In this document: piece by piece, positions 15,401 to 22,352 of the stretch
Numbering within the stretch: the stretch's first letter is position 1
Layout of the letters: every line of letters begins with the position of its first letter
From: Candidatus Latescibacterota bacterium
GTDB lineage: Bacteria > Krumholzibacteriota > Krumholzibacteriia > WVZY01 > JAKEHA01
DNA: 25,140 nucleotides
Direction: 5' to 3'
Assembly: GCA_022615275.1 (NCBI GenBank)
Contig: JAKEHA010000039.1
Coordinates: forward strand, 1-25,140
Translations under genes and position numbers: made by a program
Notes under the pieces: generated by a model
Told to the model about the DNA's origin: nothing
Seen by the model: the letters and a program-made list of their open reading frames with translations, nothing else
Database searches by the model: none

Positions 15401-16313
15401 ACTGGTCCTGGGCGGTGCGCTCACGGCGCGCTTGTCGGAGTGGAACGGCGAGAAGATCCCCAAGCTCACCGGGCGCGTGGACGTGCGTGAGGCCGTCATC
15501 TCGAAGGATCTATCCAGCGGAACCGGAACCGGGTCGGTGTTGGCGCTGCCCACCGCGCGCCCCAGCTGGCTGGCCAGTATCGACGTCTACGCACCCAAGA
15601 ACGTTTGGGTTCGCAACCAGGACCTGAACGTGGAGTTGAGCGCGGAGGATCTCGTGTTCGTGCGCGACGAGCGCGGCATGTACTTCCGCGGCGAGCTGTT
15701 GGTCCTGCGCGGCTCCTACCGGCTCTACGGCAACAAGTTCACGATTACCGACGGTTCCATGGACTTCTCGGCCTCCGAAACGCTGCGACCGTCGATGAAC
15801 ATCGAGGCGTACACCCTGCACCGGGGTGCGGGCGAGGTCGACAACCGCATCTTCCTGGTGCTTTCGTGGCCGTACGACAAACTCGAGCCGCACATTTCGC
15901 TGGCCTACGAGGAGCCGGGCTACTCCGAGACGGATATCTGGCAGATGCTCGGCGGCAACATCGTCGCGGGCGGGGTCGCCACCAACACCCTCGAGCGCGC
16001 GATCAACGAGCAGTTCGCGGGCGGGTTCACGGTCGACGTGGACCAGCGCGCCAGCGAAGACGCCACCGCCGCCGACCCGGACCAGGAGACGCTGATCGGG
16101 GTGGGAAGGTATCTTTGGGAGGACATCTACCTACAGTACCGGCGGGGTCTCTCCGTGGGGGGCGAGCAAGAATTCAGCGTGGAATACCGGCTCCGCAACA
16201 AGTTTCTGCTCCGGTCGCAGTTCATCTACAACTCGCGCAGGAACCGAGCGGGAATCGTGGGGCAGAATACGGACGAATTCAACCTCGACCTCAAGTATCG
16301 GTTCGAATACTAA
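12417..16313 (+). CDS. tamB: TamB-like translocation/assembly module protein (AsmA-like superfamily)
   Basis: The 1298-residue product is anchored by one N-terminal helix (about 20-37) after a basic segment RRRSNVRR. The long remainder is rich in alternating beta-strand repeats (GxLxGxV-like), as expected for a bridge that carries lipids or unfolded proteins between the two membranes. The C-terminal DUF490/TamB domain is clear: ELLVLRGSYRLYGNKFTI, DGSMDFSASETLRPSMNIEA, VDNRIFLVLSWPYDKLEPHI, YSETDIWQMLGG, and a barrel-like end NKFLLRSQFIYNSRRNRAGI. It begins 4 bases after the Omp85 stop, so the two are almost surely co-transcribed and act together. No internal stop or frameshift was seen. Confidence 0.92.
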   Translation: MSDSVQQAGPERRRSNVRRISAVIAVVISIALAVVAYHESRILPERIAGYINRHYLAGTPFEFSLDGVSGTFVRRINLKNPVLRYHSQEASYNVFRADRISVTYELVPVFAFRLLVDDVELENVVIHLRQDEEGRLILPGSGVPKPGAKKKAVSPVVDVRHFRINGLALTFGGNETQLAIRDVNLDGSFAYERGVGRVSIEEGKAYLIDTRTPVSAVRLNARSDWRSIFVDDFAVKLDSSFVMAKGEFREGRFQDVELVLNPISLEELHQLGLIPDEKGTFDARISLSGTVDSLGVRGRASGEGLGVVLDGVDFDGHVTPEALDLDRLAGKVFGSTVDGAFRIEIESEDFVFDGRVEDLDLGRGFIEDSDLPPMSLTGQVHVEHTKAEGRYRWRGDLERGVIDGYETFEVSAEGVWVDGIGLTIDRFSTVRPDYRLEGTGTVADGGPADIVFKADGTDFGYFWQHFELPHVGGALSLTGRLEGPLDDFQVNMNGTVRDVAWEFTEVDSGTVQAEVRHAGTPAPEVTLSLSGKRARVYGHPVRNPSLLMDVDTTSVRIHDVRVTRSDSAFVADFDVVTRGERSRILLKHASLETPNETWLSTGPSVIDVGEDFVAVDSLVLASARGEFGISGTRRVFAREIDGHVWGRNVNLAIFRDVLRWPIALAGLATFDLRLEGGEENPRARLSAAITKGLVDSVAFDAARADLGFDGERYRLHELWMQESDDTLWARGEWACDVSPRVLVSADRPASFWRAPIAVSAEVRQYDLSSLFRAMHRTADLASTYTGTVAIGGTLDDPELRTEGAFLPLPGPGHPIPPTTIDVAYRNGALRIVRLDVSQVVTARATAVVPMRVSFRDGAHIETERPMEVTLEIDPLPGDALSNFTPYVKGVSNLRGVLSGRVEASGTPSSPRLTGALALARGELRVAGVQEGATNITMRVDFVDDVIRLTSLSAASGKKGSLVGTGWARVSNYRLVDYQVDVAAREFPLYSIPDVELVLGGALTARLSEWNGEKIPKLTGRVDVREAVISKDLSSGTGTGSVLALPTARPSWLASIDVYAPKNVWVRNQDLNVELSAEDLVFVRDERGMYFRGELLVLRGSYRLYGNKFTITDGSMDFSASETLRPSMNIEAYTLHRGAGEVDNRIFLVLSWPYDKLEPHISLAYEEPGYSETDIWQMLGGNIVAGGVATNTLERAINEQFAGGFTVDVDQRASEDATAADPDQETLIGVGRYLWEDIYLQYRRGLSVGGEQEFSVEYRLRNKFLLRSQFIYNSRRNRAGIVGQNTDEFNLDLKYRFEY

Positions 16314-16328
16314 CGGCCGAAGAATTGC

Positions 16329-16358
16329 TTGTCCCGATGGGCGGGGGCTCCTTATAAT
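16329..16358 (+). promoter_or_regulatory. Promoter for the protease-propeller-barrel gene
   Basis: TTGTCC (16329-16334) and a perfect TATAAT (16353-16358) are separated by 18 bases. The implied start near 16365 gives a leader of about 66 bases before ATG 16431. This is the most AT-rich patch in its surroundings. It indicates that the downstream gene is transcribed independently of tamB. Confidence 0.65.
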
Positions 16359-16374
16359 TATCGACGTTAGCCCC
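16344..16374 (+). promoter_or_regulatory. Inverted repeat framing the -10 element (possible operator)
   Basis: GGGGCT (16344-16349) and its complement AGCCCC (16369-16374) enclose the TATAAT and the predicted start site, with 19 bases between arms. The centre contains the palindrome ATAATTAT (16354-16361). Such framing suits an operator, but a chance match in G+C-rich DNA is possible. Confidence 0.3.
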
Positions 16375-16430
16375 ACGTGGCTACGGCGCGTTCCCCGCCC
16401 CGCCGCAGCGTAGCGTCCCAAGGCAGTAAG

Positions 16431-19400
16431 ATGAAGCTACACTCCACTTTCGCGGCGATCGCCACCGGGATCCTCCTCGGAGCTCTACTTCCCGCTACGG
16501 CCTCGGCGCAGTACTTCGGGCGCAACAAGATCCAGTACAACGACTACACCTGGCACGTCCTCTCGACTCCCCATTTCGACATCCACTATTACGAGGGGGC
16601 GGAAGCCTTCGCCGTGCGCGCCGCCCTCGTCCTCGAGGACGGCTACGAGGAGTACACCTACAAGCTCAAGGTCGTGCTCCCGTGGAAGGTGCCCGTGATC
16701 CTCTATTCGAACCACGCCGACTTCCTCGAGACCAACGTGACCTCGGGGCAGTTGAGCGAAGGCGTGCAGGCCTTCGCGGAGCCGTCGCGGCGGCGCATCG
16801 TGCTGCCGTTCACGAGTTCGTTCAAGGAATTTCGCCACACCGCCATCCACGAACTGGCGCACGTGTTCACCTTCCACATCGTCTACAACCGGATGCTGGA
16901 CAACGTGTTCACGCGCAACTACCTGTTCGCGATGCCGCTGTGGGTGGCCGAGGGTCTGGCCGAGTACCTGGCCGAAGGGTGGGACGCCGACGCGGACATG
17001 TTCATCCGCGACGCCGTCATTCAGGATTACCTGTACCCGTTCCATCTGATCAGCGGGTTCTACGTGTATAAGGAGGGCCAGTCGGTCTTCAATTACATCG
17101 CCGACACCTATGGCCACGAGAAAGTGCTCGAGATCCTCAACGCGCTCGCGGGCACGCGCAGCGCCGAGGCGGCGCTGCAGCGCACACTGGGTCTCAACCA
17201 GGATCAGTTGTACGAACAGTGGTCGAAAGCTCTGCGCAAGCACTACTGGCCGCTGTACCCGGACAAGCAGGAGCTCGACGACGTCGGCCGGCGCCTGACC
17301 GACCACATCAGGGACCGCGCCTACTACAACACCAAACCCGTGCTCTCGCCCGACGGCGAGCATATCGTGTTCTTCTCCGATCGCTCGGGCATGATCGAGG
17401 TGCGCGTCATCTCCGCCCTGGACGGGACGGAAGTGTCGAACGTGGTCACCGATTCACGCACCAACAAGTACGAATCACTCCACTTGCTGACGAGCTCGGT
17501 GTGTTTCGACCCGACGGGAACCTACGTGGCGTTCGTCGCGAAGTCGAAGGGACACGACGCGCTCTTCGTGCGCAACTTCCGGACCGCCGAGGAGCGCACG
17601 TACGAGATCGACTCCAACGGGCTGACCTCTCCCGCCTGGCACCCGACGCGCAACGAGATCGTGGTGTCGGGCACCTTCCACGGCCAGACCGACCTGGTGC
17701 TGATCAACCTGGACGACGGGACCACGCAGCGGCTGACCAACGACCCCGCGGACCAGCTGACGCCGCGCTTCTATCCCGACGGCAACAAACTCGTGTTCGT
17801 TTACTATCCCGAGATCACGATCCCGGTGCCCGCGAACTTCGAGGGCAACAATCGGACCGCGTTGAGCGAGATGGACTTCCTCGACCCCGCCAACGTCAAT
17901 GATGAGGCGGACTACGATATCTACGAGTTCGACTTGGCGACGGGCAAGCAGCGTCCGATCGTGCGATCGCGCGGAGACGACACCGAACCGATCGTGCTTT
18001 CGGACGGCAAGACGCTGATCTACGCGTCGGACGAGTCCGGCGTCAACAACCTGCACGCGGGCAACATCCAGACGGGAGAGACCTACCGCTTCACCGACGT
18101 GCTGGGCGGGCTGTTCACGCCGACGGTGCACGAGGAGAAGGGGCGCATCGCGTATTCGGCCTTCGTGAAGGGCGGTTGGGACATCTACGTGTCCGACGAC
18201 CTGCAGACGATGCTCGGGCGCAAGTACGCCGAGCCGGCGCGTCGCGTGCTGGCGCACGACCCCAAGGTGGCCGCGAAGGACCTGGAGGTCTCGCAGAAGG
18301 CGGCGGAGGCCGAAGCCGCGACGGACAGCACGCAGGCGGCCGAGAGACCGGCCGCCGTCGAAGAGGGCGTCGCGGTCGCCGACTCCACCTCGCCGACCAT
18401 CACCGGAATGATCGGGGAGACGGTCGCGGCCGAAAGCGATTCGACCGGATCGCAGCCCGACGAAATCGACCTGAACGACTACCAGCCGGCCATCCGCCCG
18501 CTCGACCCGCCGCAGCCGGCCGAGCCGAAGGAGTCGCCGATCGGCGTGCGTCCGCGGCTGGAGGGCGTGAACGCGCCGGTGGGCGCCGACGAGGCGGTGT
18601 TCCGCGGCGCCACGGTCAACAAGTATCACACCAAGCTCGCGCCCGACTTCATCGGGAGCGGCGGCGGTCTGTACTTTTCGTCCGGCTTCGGCTTCGGGTT
18701 GTCGAACAGCGTGGCACTCTCCGACATGCTGGGCGACCATCACCTGATGTTCGCCTTCAGTCTGTACCAGGACATCGCCAATTCCGACGTCTTGGTGGCG
18801 TATACGTACCTGAAACGGCGCGTGGACTTCTCCTTCGGCGCGTACCAGTTCAGCGGTTACTACGACAGCCGCGTCAGCTCGGTGGGCGAGACCTTCTCGA
18901 CCAACCAACTCTTCAGCGAGCGCAACTACGGCATCTTCGGTTTGATGAGCGTGCCCTTCAACAAGTTCTACCGGATGGAGCTCGACCTGCAGGCGTACTA
19001 TTCGGATCGCGAGTTCTTCCAGGACATCGACCCGACCGTCGACTTCCAGTACACCACGGTGGAGAAGTCGAAGGTTCGTCTGATCGAGCCGTCCCTCGCG
19101 TTCGTCCACGACTCGTCGTTCTACGGGCCCTTCGGCCCGGTGGACGGCTCGCGCTGGCGCATCTCGCTCGCGCGCGGCGTCGCCTTCGAGGAGGCGGACG
19201 TGTCGCGCACCACCGGCTACGTCGACTGGCGCTGGTACCGGACGCTGTTCTGGCGGAACTCCCTGGCGCTGCGCTTCAGCGGTGCGGCCAGCGTGGGCGA
19301 GGACCCGCGCGTCTTCTTCCTGGGCGGGCCGACGCGACTGCGTGGCTACGAATGGGACGAGATCGAGGGCTCGCGCATGTGGTACGGGAGCTTCGAGTAT

Positions 19401-19682
19401 CGCTTCCCGCTCATCGACGCGCTCATCCTGGGATGGCCGGGGCGCTGGGGGTTCACCAACATCGGCGCCACCGCGTTCTTCGACGTGGGCGCGGCGTGGA
19501 ACCGGGGCATTCCCGACCTGTTCGTCGACGACCGCCTCGACCAGGCCTACTCCGACATCGGCTTTGGGCTCTACATGTACGCCGGCTATTTCCTCTTGAG
19601 CTTCCAGTTCGCCTGGCCGACGGACGTCAGCACGATCAACGACGACATGAAGTTCCACTTCTACATGGGCCCGACCTTCTAG
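16431..19682 (+). CDS. Surface protein: zinc-protease-like domain, TolB-like propeller and Omp85-like barrel
   Basis: The product is 1083 residues. ATG 16431 has AAGG at 16420-16423. Residues 1-26 are a signal peptide ending ATASA. Residues 28-270 resemble a peptidase MA-type gluzincin: HELAH (140-144) and WVAEGLAEYL (171-180), with Glu174 as probable third zinc ligand. Residues 295-590 hold TolB/PD40-like repeats such as KPVLSPDGEHIVFFSDRSG, SPAWHPTRNEIVVSG and TPRFYPDGNKLVFVYYP. Residues 610-710 are a linker rich in Ala, Glu, Pro and Ser/Thr. Residues 725-1083 form a beta-barrel with the Omp85 loop-6-like LRGY (970-973) and a terminal Phe (YMGPTF). No POTRA domain is seen. It is likely an outer-membrane protein carrying a protease/propeller outside or in the periplasm; side and substrate are unknown. 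Similar layouts occur as unnamed proteins in related phyla, as far as I recall. Confidence 0.88.
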   Translation: MKLHSTFAAIATGILLGALLPATASAQYFGRNKIQYNDYTWHVLSTPHFDIHYYEGAEAFAVRAALVLEDGYEEYTYKLKVVLPWKVPVILYSNHADFLETNVTSGQLSEGVQAFAEPSRRRIVLPFTSSFKEFRHTAIHELAHVFTFHIVYNRMLDNVFTRNYLFAMPLWVAEGLAEYLAEGWDADADMFIRDAVIQDYLYPFHLISGFYVYKEGQSVFNYIADTYGHEKVLEILNALAGTRSAEAALQRTLGLNQDQLYEQWSKALRKHYWPLYPDKQELDDVGRRLTDHIRDRAYYNTKPVLSPDGEHIVFFSDRSGMIEVRVISALDGTEVSNVVTDSRTNKYESLHLLTSSVCFDPTGTYVAFVAKSKGHDALFVRNFRTAEERTYEIDSNGLTSPAWHPTRNEIVVSGTFHGQTDLVLINLDDGTTQRLTNDPADQLTPRFYPDGNKLVFVYYPEITIPVPANFEGNNRTALSEMDFLDPANVNDEADYDIYEFDLATGKQRPIVRSRGDDTEPIVLSDGKTLIYASDESGVNNLHAGNIQTGETYRFTDVLGGLFTPTVHEEKGRIAYSAFVKGGWDIYVSDDLQTMLGRKYAEPARRVLAHDPKVAAKDLEVSQKAAEAEAATDSTQAAERPAAVEEGVAVADSTSPTITGMIGETVAAESDSTGSQPDEIDLNDYQPAIRPLDPPQPAEPKESPIGVRPRLEGVNAPVGADEAVFRGATVNKYHTKLAPDFIGSGGGLYFSSGFGFGLSNSVALSDMLGDHHLMFAFSLYQDIANSDVLVAYTYLKRRVDFSFGAYQFSGYYDSRVSSVGETFSTNQLFSERNYGIFGLMSVPFNKFYRMELDLQAYYSDREFFQDIDPTVDFQYTTVEKSKVRLIEPSLAFVHDSSFYGPFGPVDGSRWRISLARGVAFEEADVSRTTGYVDWRWYRTLFWRNSLALRFSGAASVGEDPRVFFLGGPTRLRGYEWDEIEGSRMWYGSFEYRFPLIDALILGWPGRWGFTNIGATAFFDVGAAWNRGIPDLFVDDRLDQAYSDIGFGLYMYAGYFLLSFQFAWPTDVSTINDDMKFHFYMGPTF

Positions 19683-19755
19683 GCCTCCCGAGCGCACAAA
19701 ATCTCCTCCCGGGCCGCCGCGGCGTGTGCTAACTTCGGGTTGCATTCGCCACGCT

Positions 19756-22026
19756 ATGCCACACGCCACGAATCTGAACGACCGGCAGCGCGAAGCCGTT
19801 CTCACCACCGAAGGTCCCGTCCTCGTCATCGCGGGGGCGGGCAGCGGCAAGACGCGCGTGCTGACCGAACGCATCGGCCACCTGGTGGGCGACCTGCGGG
19901 TGTCTCCCTACGAGATCCTCGCCTTTACCTTCACCAACAAGGCCGCGCGCGAGATGAAGGACCGCCTGGAGCGCGCGCACCCGGGTTCGACCGAGATGCT
20001 GTGGGTGGGCACCTTCCACTCGACGGGCGTGCGCATCCTGCGCCGGCACGGCGACGCCGCGGGCGTCAAACGCGACTTTTCGATCTACGACACCGACGAC
20101 AGCACCGGGCTGGTCAAAGCGATCCTGGCCCGCAATCCCAACGACGCGCGCTTCGTGAAGTCGCCGCGGGTCCTGCGCGACCGCATCAGTCGCATGAAGA
20201 ACGACCTGGTGACGCCGGCGGACGCCGCCGAGCGCGCGATCTCGGCGGGCGAGCAGCGCATCGCGGCCCTCTACGCCGAGTACGAGCGCGACCTGCGCAA
20301 GGCGAACGCGCTCGACTTCGACGATCTGATCAACAAGGTGGTGGAGCTGTTCGCGACCGACGACCGCGTGCGCGAATTGTACGCGCGCCGCTTTCGCTAC
20401 GTCCTGGTGGACGAGTTCCAGGACACCAATCCCATTCAGATGGCGATGATCGACGGGCTCGCGTCCGTGCACGGCAACCTGTTCGTGGTGGGCGACGACG
20501 ACCAGTCGATCTACAGCTGGCGCGGGGCGCGCGTGGAGCACATTCTCGAGTTCGAAGGGTTGTATCCTGCGACCAAAGTAATCCGACTAGAGCAGAATTA
20601 CCGCTCGACCAAGACCATTCTGGACGCCGCCAACGGCGTCATCGCGCACAACCTGGGTCGCAAGGGCAAGACGTTGTGGACCGACGGCGAGGTGGGCGAC
20701 AAGGTGCGCGTGACCGCGGCTCTCGACGAAGAGTCCGAAGCGCTGGCGGTGATCGATTTGGTCAAGCGCGAGGTGGCGGCCGGGACCAGCTTGAAGCAAA
20801 TCGCGATCCTGTATCGCACCAACGCGCAGTCGCGGGCACTCGAGGACGTGTTCGTGCAGGCGTCGCTGCCGTATCAGATCATCGGTTCGGTGCGCTTCTA
20901 CGAGCGCGCCGAAGTACGCGACGTGCTCGCCTACTGCAAGGCGATCGTGAACCCGGACGATTCGATAAACCTCAAACGCATCCTCAATGTGCCCCGCCGT
21001 GGCATCGGTAAGACGACGATCGATCAAATCGAAGCCCTCGCCGCCGAGCGGGGAACCTCCTTGGTCGACGCGATGCGAGCGGCGGCGAGCACGTTGGGGG
21101 CCGCGGCGGCCGCGCGCGTGCACGCCTTTCTCGTCCTGTTCGACGAGCTGCGGGAGATGGCCGCGACGGACGTCGCACCCCACGTGGTCGACGCGATTCT
21201 CAAATCGACCGAGTACCACAAGCACCTCGAGGAGAACTATCCCGACGCGGAGGCGCGCATCGAGAACATCGACGAGTTGCTGTCGAAGGCGCACGGGTTC
21301 GCCGAAGGCGCCGAGACCAAGTCGTTGAGCGCATTCCTGGAAGAAGTGGCGCTGGTGGCGGACGTCGACGCGCTCGACCTCGACAGCGGGCAATTGACCT
21401 TGATGACCATCCACAACGCGAAGGGCCTCGAGTTCGACGCGGTGGTCGTGACCGGGATGGAAGAGGGACTGTTCCCGCACTACAACTCCATCGACGACCC
21501 CACCGCGGTCGAAGAAGAGCGCCGGTTGTTCTACGTGGGCATGACGCGTGCGCGCCGGCGCCTGTACCTCACCTTCGCGGGCATGCGGCGCCGCATGGGC
21601 ATGATGGAGGGCGGCGTCCCGTCGCGCTTCTTGAACGAGATTCCCGAGCGAACCCTGGAAGCGCCGGTCGAGCCGCTGGTGTCGCCCACCATCTACGGCG
21701 GCGCGTGGTCGCCGCGGCGCGACTACGCGCGCTCGCTGCGCGACGAGTACGCGCAGCCGGAGCCGCACGAGGCCTATTCGCAGGAGGCCTTCGCGCCGCA
21801 AGCGCCGGTGGTGTCGGGCGTCCACGTTTCATCGCATGCGCCCTCGAGCACGGGCGCGGTCGAGCACGCGTATACCATCGGGATGCGCATCCAGCACGAG
21901 CGCTTCGGCAAGGGCATCGTGCGCAAGGTGGAAGGCAAAGGCGAACAGACGCGCGTCACCGTGATCTTCGACGCGGGTGGCGAGCGCAAGTTCCTCGCCC
22001 ATTACGCGCCCATGCGTCCGCTGTAA
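19756..22026 (+). CDS. pcrA: ATP-dependent 3'-5' DNA helicase of the PcrA/UvrD family
   Basis: The 756-residue product unwinds DNA in repair and replication restart. All superfamily-1A motifs are present: QREAV (Q motif area), AGAGSGKT (26-33), TFTNKAAREMKDRL, VGTFHSTGVRILR, YVLVDEFQDTNPIQ (DEFQ Walker B), GDDDQSIYSWRGA, LEQNYRS, MTIHNAKGLEFDAVVVTGME and EEERRLFYVGMTRAR. A flexible linker (about residues 640-695) leads to a C-terminal Tudor-like module, GMRIQHERFGKGIVRKVEGK, as in PcrA and UvrD, where it contacts RNA polymerase. ATG 19756 is chosen because it gives the usual short lead to the Q motif; GTG 19726 would add ten residues. No good ribosome binding site or promoter was identified. 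gatC follows after 17 bases. Confidence 0.95.
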   Translation: MPHATNLNDRQREAVLTTEGPVLVIAGAGSGKTRVLTERIGHLVGDLRVSPYEILAFTFTNKAAREMKDRLERAHPGSTEMLWVGTFHSTGVRILRRHGDAAGVKRDFSIYDTDDSTGLVKAILARNPNDARFVKSPRVLRDRISRMKNDLVTPADAAERAISAGEQRIAALYAEYERDLRKANALDFDDLINKVVELFATDDRVRELYARRFRYVLVDEFQDTNPIQMAMIDGLASVHGNLFVVGDDDQSIYSWRGARVEHILEFEGLYPATKVIRLEQNYRSTKTILDAANGVIAHNLGRKGKTLWTDGEVGDKVRVTAALDEESEALAVIDLVKREVAAGTSLKQIAILYRTNAQSRALEDVFVQASLPYQIIGSVRFYERAEVRDVLAYCKAIVNPDDSINLKRILNVPRRGIGKTTIDQIEALAAERGTSLVDAMRAAASTLGAAAAARVHAFLVLFDELREMAATDVAPHVVDAILKSTEYHKHLEENYPDAEARIENIDELLSKAHGFAEGAETKSLSAFLEEVALVADVDALDLDSGQLTLMTIHNAKGLEFDAVVVTGMEEGLFPHYNSIDDPTAVEEERRLFYVGMTRARRRLYLTFAGMRRRMGMMEGGVPSRFLNEIPERTLEAPVEPLVSPTIYGGAWSPRRDYARSLRDEYAQPEPHEAYSQEAFAPQAPVVSGVHVSSHAPSSTGAVEHAYTIGMRIQHERFGKGIVRKVEGKGEQTRVTVIFDAGGERKFLAHYAPMRPL

Positions 22027-22043
22027 TTCCGCGGGAGAATCTC

Positions 22044-22352
22044 ATGTCCAAGATCGATCGCGACGTCGTCCGTCACCTCGAGCGCCTGGCGCGCATCGAC
22101 CTCTCACCGGACGAAGTGGAGATGATCACCGAGCAGCTCGGGCGCATCGTCGGCTTCGTGGAGAAGCTGCAGGCAGCCGAGGTCGAGGGCGTCGAGCCTA
22201 CGCGCGCGATGTCGCACGAAGCCGAGGACCACGTGCGCGAGGACGTCGTCACACCGTCGCTCGACCGCGCGGTCGTCTTGTCCCAGGCGCCCGATCACAC
22301 CCCCGATTACTTCCGCGTCCCGCGCGTCATCGAGAAGGGCGAGGGCGAATGA
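22044..22352 (+). CDS. gatC: Asp-tRNA(Asn)/Glu-tRNA(Gln) amidotransferase subunit C
   Basis: The 102-residue product is the small subunit that wraps around GatA and GatB and stabilises the complex. Marks: VRHLERLARIDLSPDEVEM, LGRIVGFVEKLQ, VEGVEPT and the C-terminal YFRVPRVIEKGEGE, where FxVPRV is typical. GGGAGA lies 6 bases before the ATG. The stop overlaps the gatA start (ATGA), so translation is coupled. Placed 17 bases after the helicase gene, the three subunits may share its transcript. Confidence 0.96.
   Translation: MSKIDRDVVRHLERLARIDLSPDEVEMITEQLGRIVGFVEKLQAAEVEGVEPTRAMSHEAEDHVREDVVTPSLDRAVVLSQAPDHTPDYFRVPRVIEKGEGE

Noticed and set aside
19683..19755. Terminator or promoter in the gap before the helicase gene
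   Set aside because: Only short GC stems (such as GCCG/CGGC) without T-runs and no paired -35/-10 elements were found.
17475..19874. 799-codon minus-strand open frame opposite the propeller-barrel gene
   Set aside because: It spans a gene boundary on the other strand and has shadow-type composition.
20570..20598. Possible promoter inside the helicase gene (TTGTAT and CAGAAT)
   Set aside because: Both hexamers match poorly and no gene starts downstream within a sensible distance.
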